The notes beneath the pieces were generated by a model, which ran no database searches, had not been told where the DNA came from, and was given only the letters and a program-made list of their open reading frames with translations. The translations under genes were made by a program, and so were the position numbers. Positions 17,801-25,613 of a stretch of 64,000 nucleotides of DNA are shown one piece after another (the first letter of the stretch is position 1; each line of letters begins with the position of its first letter). This stretch comes from Bacteroidota bacterium (GTDB lineage Bacteria; Bacteroidota; Bacteroidia; Flavobacteriales; Flavobacteriaceae): the NCBI GenBank assembly GCA_027592025.1, contig JAQCIQ010000002.1, positions 88,001 through 152,000 of the forward strand, given 5' to 3'.

Positions 17801-20800
17801 TGGCACCATCGCAGGTTGGAGTCATGACAAAACTGGGATCATCAATAGTAAGAACAATCAAATTGACTTCCGTAACACTAGGACATGGTCCACTGGTAGT
17901 GTAAGAAACCTGATACGAAGCACCTGAAGTACCAGCTGTTATTTCCCCTGTCAATGCATCGATTGTGGCTCCATCAGTCGGCACATTGACAAACGCAAAT
18001 ACACCTCCAGCATTTCCCGTGACTACTGCTGTTCCCCCGTTGCAATTAGGCGTCATGGTAAAATCAGAAAATTCTTCCGCCAACACTGTAACGCTTTCTA
18101 CAGTGCTGACAGGGCACGGGCCGCCCGTAGTGTAGGAAACATCATAAGTAGCTCCAAAACTTCCAGAGGTTATAGTTCCTGTTGATGCATCGATAACAGC
18201 AGAATCTGTTGGTGCTGACGCAAAAGTGAACGTACCCCCGAGATCTCCTGTAATCGTAGCGAAGCCACCATCGCAAGTTGCGGTCATGGTAAATGATGCG
18301 AATTCTTCGGCATAGGCCGTTACTTCTATCGAATTTGTATCTGGACAGGGGCCAGATGTGGTATAAACAACTGAATAAGTTTGACTGAACGTTCCTCCAG
18401 AAATAGTACCAGTTGTTGCGTCTATTACTGCGCTGTCAGAAGGAGGTGTTGCAAAGGAGAATATACCTCCTAAAGTGCCTGAAACCGACGCTACACCGCC
18501 ATCACAAGTTGGAGTCATTGTAAATGTCGCAAACTCTTCATCAAGTACCGTTAAAGTGACACTAGTTACATCTGGACAAGAGCCTGTAGTCGAATAGGAT
18601 AGGACATAACTAGCGCCTGGACTGGCTCCTGAAACCTCTCCTGTCGCTGCATCAATTAAGGCACCATCCGTTGGTGCTGTTACAAAAGCAAATACACCTC
18701 CAGCATCTCCCGTGACTACTGCTGTTCCCCCGTTGCAATTAGGCGTCATGGTAAAATCAGAAAATTCTTCCGCCAATACTGTAACGCTTTCTACAGTGCT
18801 GACAGGGCATGGACCGCCCGTAGTGTAGGACACATCATAAATAGCTCCAAAACTTCCTGAGGTTATAGTTCCTGTTGATGGATCGATAACAGCAGAATCT
18901 GTTGGTGCTGAGGCAAAAGTGAACGTACCTCCGAGATCTCCTGTAATGGTAGCGAAGCCACCATCGCAAGTTGGGGTCATGGTAAATGTTGCAAATTCTT
19001 CAGCCAATACTGTCACATCCACTGTAGAAATCGTTGGGCAGTTGCCTACTGTTTCGTACGAAATGGAGTAAGTCGCACTGCTGGTAGCATTTGTCACTTC
19101 ACCTGTTGTTGCATCAATAGTTGCACCGTCTGTTGGAGTGATTGCGAAAGAAAATACACCCCCCGTTACCCCCAAAATTTGGGATGTAGCTCCATTACAA
19201 TTGGCCTGCATTGTGAAACTGCTGTCAATGGGATCCAAAGTGGTCACATTTTGAATGGTTGTAGTAGGACAAACGCCGCTGGTAGTATAAGAAATTTCAT
19301 AAGTCGTACCATAGGAACCATTAGAAAGCAAACCTGTATTTGGATCAATTACTGCTCCATCGACTGGCGGTGTTGAAAACGAGAATAACCCTCCCAAAAC
19401 TCCAGTGACATTTGCCGTAGCTCCATTACAATCAGGAGTAAGCGTAAATTCAGAATCGTCAGCCTCGAGAAGAATCAAATCAAAGACCGAAGAGTTGGAC
19501 ACAATGAAACAACCTGCTCCACCAACATCATCTATTCTGACATAGATGGAGGCGTTTCCTGAAAGATAGGGACTTGTCAATGCACCCGTTCCAAGGTCAG
19601 CGTCGGATTGACTGATGTAGTAGGTGACTAAAAAATCTGAAGGGTCTTGATCGCCGAGAATATCAGCAGTTTGACTGTCTAGGTCGAACAACTCTTCTCC
19701 ATCGTTGGATTGGTCGTCACAAAGTGTTAATGCTAATACAGGGTTGATGACAGGTTGAGCAATGACCCTCAAAAAGAAGCTTGAGGTTTCATAACAATCT
19801 GTATTGAGGTATTCAATTCTTACAAAAATTTCCTCGTTATCCACTCCTGGGTATGAGGTCATGTCACCCGATAGAGCACTGGTCTCAGCATCGGCATCTT
19901 CCTGAGAATTATAGTAAGTAACAACGTAATCCGCAGGCGATGGGTTACCCGCTAAAATGATGGTATCATTGGACAAGAGGTCGAATGAATAAGGTGTGCC
20001 AGCGCCAGTTTCACAAGTGAATATATCTACAGGTTCATTTACTACAATATCTGGCAAAACTACTACACAAATTTCTTCTTCATATTCACAACCGAAATCA
20101 TCAATAACACGATAGGTATAACAGAATGTACCATCCGAATTGGGTTGAACAACAATATCTTGTCCAGATATTGAAACTATCGTTGGGTCTGAGTCCCATG
20201 ATTCTGAAACAATTTCAGGTGTGAATGAATATTCTGGTGGTTGTAAATTGGGATCAAATTCTAACCACCATTCAAAAATATAACCGTTATCGATGGCCAA
20301 ATTATCAACTATTTCAATGGTCCATGTGCCATTCAAAGGGCTTCCGATCAGGCTATTGAACGATTGATAAGGCAAGTAAGTGCCCGGAGTCCACGAGTTA
20401 TTGGGTGGAGATCCGTTAGTTATGGTCGTGGCGTTTTGCAACAACACACTGCCGCTCATTGAAAAGCAATAGGTCTCTCCAGTGCCTGGAGTTGAAGTCC
20501 CGTCATCATTGGCTCCACCGAAATAAGTTCCTCCTCCGGCTTGTTCAAACAATTGAGCTTCTTGGCCGTTTGGACTAATGATAGTAATGTCTAAATCACC
20601 AGAATAGGAGTGCTCTATGGTCACACAAACGTTCATCAATTGATTCACATTGGTTATTGTCGCCCCAGAGTCAAAGCAATCCACAAGAACACTAGTCGTA
20701 TAAGAAACGCCGCTTCCGTCAGGAAGATAAGTAGTCCCACTTACTGGAGGAGCGCAATCATTGATGTACTCAATAGGAGTAACAACAGCAGATATTGCCA

Positions 20801-21635
20801 CTTGTTCTCCAAAACAAATTTCTGGGCTTACTGGAGCCGAACCTGTGAAATCAAATCCTGTATCTACTTGTATGACTTGCTCTATTCTGTTATTATTTGA
20901 ACAGCCCTCTGGGTCTCCAGACGTATTGGTGTCATGTACAACCAAATTAGCAATATACACCCCAGGTTCATCATAAGAAAAAGTGGCAGTAGTCCCTGGG
21001 ACACTAATTCCATTGCCTAAATCCCATTCATAAGTTGCTCCTGCTGAATCAGAGGAGAATGTTGCGCTACCCGTTAAAGTTATCTCATCACCTACACAAA
21101 CTTTGATGTACCCGTCATCATTTGGCTCTGGCGATGCGCTATCGAGAAAAGTATTAATGGTTTGACACGGTAAGAAACAAGAAATAACTGCTTCCCAACC
21201 AGTGGTCGCTCCTGATTCATTACTGATCCATTGAAATGTTAAACATCCCGATAAGTTATCAGGTGTGGCGCTCACAAAATCGGGGGAATTTGCCGCATTT
21301 CCCGAAAATGTACCCAATAGGGGCGCAGAAGTATCCGAACCATTATAAATTGACAAAATATCCAAATTGGCTTGAGTATTCCAAACCGTAAAATCTACCT
21401 GAGTAAGTTGACCAGAAACTTCTGGACAAATAGTGAATACAAAATTTTCGTTGTTGCCATAAGAATTGGGTCCTGATCCTGGACCGCCAGAGTCGTAGAA
21501 ATTGCCAGAACAGGTATTTATTACACCATTGGTCATGTTATAGTTTTGGCCATAGGTATATCCGGTAAAAAAAACAAAAAGAAATATAAATGATCTAGCC
21601 CGAAAAGACGGTCCCTTAATTTTTAATAAATGCAT
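14814..21635 (-). CDS. Giant repeat adhesin with CUB, PKD-like and P-domains and CHU_C (type B) T9SS sorting domain
   Basis: A 2273-aa secreted protein. In order: signal peptide (about 1-29); CUB-like domain (about 40-155, CSGNFYDSGGPGSG); PKD-like segment (about 160-255, YEWDLGNG); proprotein-convertase P-domain (about 330-458, YSGDLDITIISPNG to GTWTIEIVDN). Then come two copies of repeat family B, eight copies of the 77-residue family A, seven more copies of B, and a final domain (about 2187-2273) with FTPNGDGYNDTW, the gliding-motility-associated C-terminal domain that directs type IX export. Each A repeat has one Cys pair. It overlaps the upstream 152-aa gene by 20 bases and is followed by a PorP/SprF gene. 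Probably a SprB-like surface adhesin; its ligand is unknown. Confidence 0.92.
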   Translation of the reverse strand: MHLLKIKGPSFRARSFIFLFVFFTGYTYGQNYNMTNGVINTCSGNFYDSGGPGSGPNSYGNNENFVFTICPEVSGQLTQVDFTVWNTQANLDILSIYNGSDTSAPLLGTFSGNAANSPDFVSATPDNLSGCLTFQWISNESGATTGWEAVISCFLPCQTINTFLDSASPEPNDDGYIKVCVGDEITLTGSATFSSDSAGATYEWDLGNGISVPGTTATFSYDEPGVYIANLVVHDTNTSGDPEGCSNNNRIEQVIQVDTGFDFTGSAPVSPEICFGEQVAISAVVTPIEYINDCAPPVSGTTYLPDGSGVSYTTSVLVDCFDSGATITNVNQLMNVCVTIEHSYSGDLDITIISPNGQEAQLFEQAGGGTYFGGANDDGTSTPGTGETYCFSMSGSVLLQNATTITNGSPPNNSWTPGTYLPYQSFNSLIGSPLNGTWTIEIVDNLAIDNGYIFEWWLEFDPNLQPPEYSFTPEIVSESWDSDPTIVSISGQDIVVQPNSDGTFCYTYRVIDDFGCEYEEEICVVVLPDIVVNEPVDIFTCETGAGTPYSFDLLSNDTIILAGNPSPADYVVTYYNSQEDADAETSALSGDMTSYPGVDNEEIFVRIEYLNTDCYETSSFFLRVIAQPVINPVLALTLCDDQSNDGEELFDLDSQTADILGDQDPSDFLVTYYISQSDADLGTGALTSPYLSGNASIYVRIDDVGGAGCFIVSNSSVFDLILLEADDSEFTLTPDCNGATANVTGVLGGLFSFSTPPVDGAVIDPNTGLLSNGSYGTTYEISYTTSGVCPTTTIQNVTTLDPIDSSFTMQANCNGATSQILGVTGGVFSFAITPTDGATIDATTGEVTNATSSATYSISYETVGNCPTISTVDVTVLAEEFATFTMTPTCDGGFATITGDLGGTFTFASAPTDSAVIDPSTGTITSGSFGAIYDVSYTTGGPCPVSTVESVTVLAEEFSDFTMTPNCNGGTAVVTGDAGGVFAFVTAPTDGALIDAATGEVSGASPGASYVLSYSTTGSCPDVTSVTLTVLDEEFATFTMTPTCDGGVASVSGTLGGIFSFATPPSDSAVIDATTGTISGGTFSQTYSVVYTTSGPCPDTNSIEVTAYAEEFASFTMTATCDGGFATITGDLGGTFTFASAPTDSAVIDASTGTITSGSFGATYDVSYTTGGPCPVSTVESVTVLAEEFSDFTMTPNCNGGTAVVTGNAGGVFAFVNVPTDGATIDALTGEITAGTSGASYQVSYTTSGPCPSVTEVNLIVLTIDDPSFVMTPTCDGATANVTGLVGGTFSFTIPPTDGAQIDSNTGLVSDAPSGNTYTVRYDTNGSCANYSEVTFTVYNQPVIYSPSPLDICDDNTPDGIADFDLSVKNSEITGGNSNLLVTYHIDEISATLGNGPFSFLYNGQHEQIVFVRVVDATTGCASITTLQLIVNQAPAAVNPLPLTYCDPDNDGFGTFYLTSSQDEITAGDPTLDVTFHETLANAENSADALSSPYDNIVQNTQIIYARVESSLITTGCATIVPVTLLVNPTPQITDPTPLTQCDSDTDGFEPFDLMDKASEILNGLDPLQYALSFYLSEADADGSVNAISSPGYFTNTISSNQIIWVSVEDTANGCYTLTTLELIVYPLPALVLPTPLELCDDVVADGLREFDLTIKNNEITGGNGALLVNYYETQSDALGGLNPINPANAYMNTSVGGSPANPQTLFVGVEEPATGCVSYTTLTLRVLPNPTPGPTPPDLELCDVVTPDDGQELFDLTQNETYILNGESGVALSYYESQQDADQMINSIGDPTQYPNNSNPQTIYIRDTNLITGCYSIVSFDITVNPLPEATTVTDYIVCELNTDQLYAFDLSSKDTEILNGQDPGVFEVSYYASQANADAGTNALLSPYNNTSNPQTIYAVITNTQTGCKISGMSFVIEVQESAQANPDADPILYEVCDQTGANDGRAEFDLSTLDAEVLDGQNPANYAVSYHLSQADAEANTAPLSNPYSNTSNPQTIYARVSNVSTTTSVCYAITSLELQVNLLPIFDLEPSYILCVNTNGTEVVSPPVMETRLSPADYSFEWRFNNAVIAGATGSSHTATQAGNYSVVVTNRTTLCENTGQTVVNSSEPPILTAEVTSAAFSDNATIQAQVSGSGNYELSIDNGPWTTDTLFTGLSEGIHEIWARDIIGCGQTRVELLVIGYPPFFTPNGDGYNDTWNIFSLSDQLESKIYIFDRYGKLLKEIRPQSRGWDGMYNGVLMPSSDYWFTVNYKDPKSNTVKEYRAHFALKR
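15540..17598 (-). repeat. Seven copies of adhesin repeat family B
   Basis: Degenerate protein repeats of about 90-100 residues. Each begins with a CD..xDG..xFDL block, continues with EI..G, a VTYY.SQ.DA segment and NPQTIYxRV, and ends with TGC and a strand-rich L.V.P.P. Copies differ at DNA level. Two related copies lie before the A block. Confidence 0.85.
17995..18308 (-). repeat. Near-identical direct repeat, copy 1 (partner at 18688-19001)
   Basis: About 314 bases recur exactly 693 bases (three A units) away with roughly 15 differences by my reading, far closer than other A units resemble each other. Confidence 0.85.
18688..19001 (-). repeat. Near-identical direct repeat, copy 2 (partner at 17995-18308)
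   Basis: Second copy of the 314-base segment, offset by 693 bases from the first. The flanks diverge abruptly at both ends, which suggests duplication or gene conversion of a segment of the repeat block. Confidence 0.85.
19449..20055 (-). repeat. Two copies of adhesin repeat family B before the A block
   Basis: Two degenerate units: one with ADYVVTYYNSQEDAD, the other with LCDDQSNDGEELFDL and FLVTYYISQSDAD. They match the family B pattern found seven times later in the same protein, so the A block appears inserted into, or expanded within, a series of B repeats. Confidence 0.75.
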
Positions 21636-22074
21636 GCTGCGGAATAATTTGAAGCAGCAGGTCAGTATTATTGATGTGGTAAATTTGTTGAGTTGGGCTA
21701 TACCATTGAAATTGATAAATCAAGGGATTGAAATTTGATGGGTCAAAGGTTTTTGGCCTTTGAAGATTCTTATTGTATGCGTCAAATAATTCTAAATCCG
21801 AAAGTTTGGCAATTTTGGACAAATCCTTTTTACTGGTCGTGATGATTTTTATTCTTGATCTCAAAAGAAACTTCAAATTCTGTAGTTGAGTCGGGTTTTC
21901 CATAACCAAGCTACTAAAGCTGTCGCCAAAAACCTCCAACAATTGAAGCCGTTCTGAATTAGTTAACGGAGCAGAAACTTCTGATGGCAACTCAATTATA
22001 CCCTTTGATTTTTGCGCAATAAGATTCCCAGATATCAGAAGACAGACAAGAACCAAATTGATTTTATTAAGCAT
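21616..22074 (-). CDS. Small secreted protein, partner gene of the adhesin
   Basis: I do not recognise the function. The 152-aa product has a signal peptide (MLNKINLVLVCLLISGNLIAQ) and no lipobox or membrane segment. After a helical, Leu-rich middle comes PKTFDPSNFNPLIYQFQWYS, which looks like a conserved anchor block. It is first in the order 152-aa protein / giant adhesin / PorP-SprF; its last 20 bases overlap the adhesin start, so translation is probably coupled. The context suggests a role in export, folding or attachment of the adhesin; that is inference. Confidence 0.75.
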   Translation of the reverse strand: MLNKINLVLVCLLISGNLIAQKSKGIIELPSEVSAPLTNSERLQLLEVFGDSFSSLVMENPTQLQNLKFLLRSRIKIITTSKKDLSKIAKLSDLELFDAYNKNLQRPKTFDPSNFNPLIYQFQWYSPTQQIYHINNTDLLLQIIPQHAFIKN

Positions 22075-22219
22075 AGTGACAGTAAAGCAATAAAAGTAAG
22101 GATTTTTTTGACTTAAACGATCAATTTATTCATTTCGAAGTCAAAAATAGGGTTGCAAACTAAACACATAAAATTAAATGAAATTACTAAGATTAGAAAA
22201 TTTTCCCCTCGCAAATTGC

Positions 22220-22227
22220 TATCTTTA
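22220..22227 (+). promoter_or_regulatory. -7 element of the folE promoter
   Basis: TATCTTTA, one mismatch from TAnnTTTG, 32 bases before the folE ATG. No TTG at the expected distance. The 185 bases between this gene and the divergent 152-aa gene contain nothing else I can support. Confidence 0.35.
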
Positions 22228-22259
22228 CGCCGAAAATTAATCTTGAGATAATAAGACAA

Positions 22260-22925
22260 ATGACTAATTCCCACGATAATAGTATCGACCAAGACCACTC
22301 CCAGTACTCTGCTATAAATCCCTTAAAACAGGGGGCGTTTGACCTTTCTCCTGAGGAGAAAATAGCTCAAATTGAGCCTCTTATGGCTGAGATATTGGAT
22401 GTCTTAGGAATGGACTTGACCGACGATAGCATCAAAGGAACTCCAAAAAGAGTAGCCAAGATGTTTGTCAACGAACTGTTCGGAGGACTGTTACCTCAAA
22501 ACAAGCCAAAAGCCTCAACTTTTCAGAACAACTACAAGTATGGGGAAATGCTGGTAGAAAAAAATATTACTTTGTATTCGACCTGTGAACACCACTTACT
22601 ACCAATCATAGGAAAGGCTCATATTGCCTACATTTCCAACGGCACTGTAGTTGGTCTATCTAAGATGAATCGCGTGGTAGATTATTTCGCAAGACGACCC
22701 CAAGTGCAGGAGAGACTGACCATTCAAATCGTGCATGAAATGCAAAAAATCCTCAATACTGAAGACGTTGCTTGTGTGATTGATGCGAAACATCTTTGCG
22801 TCAATTCAAGAGGCATCAGAGATTATGACTGCAGCACAGTTACTAGTGAATTTGGTGGCAAATTCAAAGAGTCCGTAGTAAAGGCAGATTTTCTTTCATA
22901 CATTCAAATGGAGACTGATTTTTAA
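22260..22925 (+). CDS. folE: GTP cyclohydrolase I
   Basis: Converts GTP to dihydroneopterin triphosphate, the first step to folate and, via QueD, to queuosine precursors. The 221-aa product has the zinc/catalytic residues in STCEHHLLP (Cys109, His111, His112) and Cys180 in [13 protein letters not shown] 45-residue N-terminal segment rich in polar residues precedes the fold. First gene of folE-cysS-yidD-lgt; 5 bases separate it from cysS. folD and folC elsewhere in the window serve the same cofactor. Confidence 0.96.
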   Translation: MTNSHDNSIDQDHSQYSAINPLKQGAFDLSPEEKIAQIEPLMAEILDVLGMDLTDDSIKGTPKRVAKMFVNELFGGLLPQNKPKASTFQNNYKYGEMLVEKNITLYSTCEHHLLPIIGKAHIAYISNGTVVGLSKMNRVVDYFARRPQVQERLTIQIVHEMQKILNTEDVACVIDAKHLCVNSRGIRDYDCSTVTSEFGGKFKESVVKADFLSYIQMETDF

Positions 22926-22930
22926 TTGAC

Positions 22931-24412
22931 ATGAAGCGCTACAAACAACATCAACTCAAACTTTATAACTCCCTTTCAGGGAAGAAGGAGGTTTTCGAAC
23001 CTTTGACAGAAGGTTATGTTGGTATGTATGTTTGTGGTCCAACGGTTTACAACAAGGTTCATTTGGGAAATTTGCGAACTTTTCTCTCTTTTGATACCAT
23101 TTCTAGATATTTGAGACACTTGGAGTACAATGTTCGATATGTGCGCAACATCACGGATGTTGGTCACTTGGAACAAGATGCCGATAGCGGCGAGGATCGC
23201 ATTTCCAAAGAAGCAAGGCTTCAATCAGTCGAGCCCATGCAGATCGTACAACGTTATACCGTTGATTTTCACAACATGCTCAATCGTTTAAACTGCTTGC
23301 CACCCGACATCGAGCCCAGTGCAACAGGCCATATCATCGAGCAGATCGAGACGGTAAAAAATATCATGGACAAAGGCTTGGCTTATGAAGTCAATGGTTC
23401 CGTTTATTTCGATGTTTTCAAATACAACGAAACCAACCACTATGGTATTTTGAGCGGCAGAAATTTAGAAGATTTGATTCACAATTCTCGCAGTCTTGAC
23501 AGTCAACAGGACAAGAAAAACCCTCAAGACTTTGCCCTTTGGAAAAAAGCGGAACCCGAACACATCATGCGTTGGCCATCACCTTGGGGAGTTGGGTTTC
23601 CTGGCTGGCACCTTGAGTGTACTTCGATGAGCACTAAATATTTAGGACCTCAATTCGACATTCATGGCGGAGGGATGGATTTAAAATTTCCCCATCACGA
23701 ATGTGAAATTGCGCAGAGCGAAGCTTGTGGTCATAAAGATCCCGTGAAATACTGGCTACACGCCAATATGCTCACCCTCAATGGGCAAAAAATGGCTAAA
23801 TCTACGGGCAACAATATTCTTCCTGAAGAAGTTTTTTCGGGATCCAATCCAGTTTTGTCTAAAGCTTACACCCCGGGAGTAGTTAGATTTTTTATGCTAC
23901 AAGCCCATTACAGATCGATACTTGATTTTAGTGACGATGCACTTTCTGCGTCCGAAAAAGGATTCCAGAAATTGATGTCAGCGATTTCAATTTTGAGCCA
24001 ACTTCCTGCATCGCCGCGAACCACAGGATTCGATGTTGACGATTGGTTGAATCGCGGTTATCAAGCCATGGATGATGATTTTAACACACCCATCCTGATT
24101 GCAGAACTGTTCGGAGCAGTGAAATTCATTCATCAAGTCAAGGAAGGCACAGCAACCGTTTCTGAAGATGACAAAGTGAGATTAGAAAAACAATTGGGCT
24201 ATTTTGTCCAAGACGTGCTCGGCTTAGAACTTGTTGTTGCTGAAAATGGCAATAATCACCTAGAAAAAGTGGTTCAAATACTCATTGACATGAGGGCGCA
24301 AGCGAGAGATAATAAAGACTTCGCACTTTCTGACAAGATTAGAGACCAGCTGCTCGACGCTGGAATACAGCTGAAAGACGGAAAAGACAGCACTGGCTTT
24401 ACCTCTATTTGA
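22931..24412 (+). CDS. cysS: Cysteinyl-tRNA synthetase
   Basis: Charges tRNA-Cys. The 493-aa class I enzyme shows zinc-binding Cys35 in [16 protein letters not shown], the HIGH-equivalent HLGN at 44-47, the further zinc site in [10 protein letters not shown] with [11 protein letters not shown], and the KMSKS-equivalent KMAKS near 287. Length is normal. It lies between folE and yidD with gaps of 5 and 1 bases, so one transcript is likely. Confidence 0.97.
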   Translation: MKRYKQHQLKLYNSLSGKKEVFEPLTEGYVGMYVCGPTVYNKVHLGNLRTFLSFDTISRYLRHLEYNVRYVRNITDVGHLEQDADSGEDRISKEARLQSVEPMQIVQRYTVDFHNMLNRLNCLPPDIEPSATGHIIEQIETVKNIMDKGLAYEVNGSVYFDVFKYNETNHYGILSGRNLEDLIHNSRSLDSQQDKKNPQDFALWKKAEPEHIMRWPSPWGVGFPGWHLECTSMSTKYLGPQFDIHGGGMDLKFPHHECEIAQSEACGHKDPVKYWLHANMLTLNGQKMAKSTGNNILPEEVFSGSNPVLSKAYTPGVVRFFMLQAHYRSILDFSDDALSASEKGFQKLMSAISILSQLPASPRTTGFDVDDWLNRGYQAMDDDFNTPILIAELFGAVKFIHQVKEGTATVSEDDKVRLEKQLGYFVQDVLGLELVVAENGNNHLEKVVQILIDMRAQARDNKDFALSDKIRDQLLDAGIQLKDGKDSTGFTSI

Positions 24413-24413
24413 C

Positions 24414-24653
24414 ATGAAACGTGTTCTCATTGCTCCATTTATTTTCTTGGTTAGATTTTATCAAATAATAATTTCTCCTCTGACTCCAGCCAGCTGCCGC
24501 TATCAGCCTACTTGCTCTCACTACACCTTAGACGCACTGCGCGTTCATGGATTATTTCGGGGCGGATGGATTGCTCTTAAGAGAATTGGCAGATGCCATC
24601 CTTGGGGTGGGTCAGGTTACGATCCTGTACCAGAAAAATTCGATCAAGACTAA
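24414..24653 (+). CDS. yidD: Membrane protein insertion efficiency factor YidD
   Basis: A 79-aa protein with the full family pattern: hydrophobic N-terminal segment, [41 protein letters not shown] and a GYDPVP ending. YidD homologues sit at the inner membrane and assist YidC-dependent insertion. It starts one base after the cysS stop and is followed 67 bases later by lgt, another membrane-biogenesis gene. Confidence 0.95.
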   Translation: MKRVLIAPFIFLVRFYQIIISPLTPASCRYQPTCSHYTLDALRVHGLFRGGWIALKRIGRCHPWGGSGYDPVPEKFDQD

Positions 24654-24720
24654 TTTCCAGAAGGGATCAGGAAGGTTGTACCAGAAGTTTTCATATATTT
24701 ACGTTCATAAACTGTTCATT

Positions 24721-25542
24721 ATGTTTCTTCAAATCCTTTGGGATCCCGCCTCTGAGGGCATCCATTTATTCGGCAATTTTACCATTTATTACTACAGCTT
24801 GATGTGGATATTGGCATTTACGATTGGGTATTACTTAATGAAAGCCATTTATAAAAATGAAAAGCTTTCTCAAGAACAAATGGATTCACTGCTGATGTAC
24901 TCAATCCTTGGCATCATGCTAGGAGCCAGACTGGGGCATGTCATTTTCTATCAACCTGAATTGCTTCGAGATGATTTTCTAAGTATTTTCTTGCCATTCC
25001 GATTCAATCCTTCCTTCGAATTTACTGGATTCCGTGGTTTGGCGAGCCATGGAGCAGCCATAGGAATGATTGTTTCCATGTACCTTTACAACAAAAAGAT
25101 TCTGAAAAAATCAGTCTTATGGATCCTCGACCGTGTGGTAGTACCAGTGTCCATTGGTGCCGTATTTGTTAGAATTGGAAATTTTTTCAATTCCGAGATG
25201 GTAGGCTATCCCACCGATAGTAAATTTGGAATTATTTTCAAAAAACTTGGTGAAGATTTTCCACGACATCCTGGACAACTCTATGAAGCCTTTGGTTATA
25301 TTTTTGTCTTTTTAATTTTGTTTTATACCTATTGGAAAACCACCAAAAGCAATCAGCAAGGGTTCATGTTGGGATTGTTTTTCGCTACGCTTTGGGGAGT
25401 CCGCTTTATTGTGGAATATTTCAAAGAAGCTCAAGTTGAAGAGCGGGCAGATTGGCTGTTCAATACTGGGCAATTGTTGAGTATTCCATTCATTTTAGCC
25501 GGTATTTACCTCATGGTTAGAAGCAGTAAACATCCTGTCTAA
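24721..25542 (+). CDS. lgt: Prolipoprotein diacylglyceryl transferase
   Basis: Transfers a diacylglyceryl group from phosphatidylglycerol to the lipobox Cys of prolipoproteins such as GldJ in this window. The ATG at 24721 gives 273 aa with about seven membrane segments, the HG pair in GLASHGAAIGM, the Lgt signature VRIGNFFNSEMVG and RHPGQLYEA. The frame opens upstream inside yidD, but that extension is not membrane-like and was not used. A bidirectional terminator follows. Confidence 0.95.
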   Translation: MFLQILWDPASEGIHLFGNFTIYYYSLMWILAFTIGYYLMKAIYKNEKLSQEQMDSLLMYSILGIMLGARLGHVIFYQPELLRDDFLSIFLPFRFNPSFEFTGFRGLASHGAAIGMIVSMYLYNKKILKKSVLWILDRVVVPVSIGAVFVRIGNFFNSEMVGYPTDSKFGIIFKKLGEDFPRHPGQLYEAFGYIFVFLILFYTYWKTTKSNQQGFMLGLFFATLWGVRFIVEYFKEAQVEERADWLFNTGQLLSIPFILAGIYLMVRSSKHPV

Positions 25543-25570
25543 AAAGCCTTTACACCGTTTTGTGACAACA

Positions 25571-25596
25571 AAAAAGCCCACCTAGGTGGGCTTTTT
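25571..25596. terminator. Bidirectional terminator between lgt and secDF
   Basis: A perfect 26-base palindrome: five A, GCCCACC, then its mirror ending in five T. It works as hairpin plus T-run in both directions and so can end both convergent transcripts. Confidence 0.9.
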
Positions 25597-25613
25597 AATA
25601 AAGTATATTGGTA

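Larger units (their letters stand above)
17600..19448 (-). repeat. Eight in-frame copies of the 231-base (77-residue) adhesin repeat family A
   Basis: Each unit reads F.MTP.C.G..A...G..GG.F.F, then PTD.A.ID..TG, then Y..SY.T.G.CP and a strand V.VL.EEF. The block spans eight units of 231 bases within one base of expectation. Units 3 and 6 (and the starts of 4 and 7) are nearly identical. Confidence 0.92.

Noticed and set aside
17600..19448. Regular repeats suggesting a CRISPR array or satellite
   Set aside because: The 231-base period is in frame and codes for protein domains of one adhesin; units vary in the manner of protein repeats and there are no short identical repeats with unique spacers.
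22075..22259. Riboswitch before folE
   Set aside because: No conserved aptamer pattern could be recognised; the gap is A/T-rich with only a promoter-like element.
22113..22298. 61-codon open frame in the gap before folE
   Set aside because: Low-complexity product, overlaps the folE start on the opposite strand, no supporting signal.
24547..24720. Longer N-terminus for Lgt starting inside yidD
   Set aside because: The extension is another reading frame of yidD and lacks Lgt resemblance; ATG at 24721 fits the family length.
25571..25596. Perfect palindrome as an operator
   Set aside because: Position between convergent stops and A/T runs on both sides fit a bidirectional terminator.
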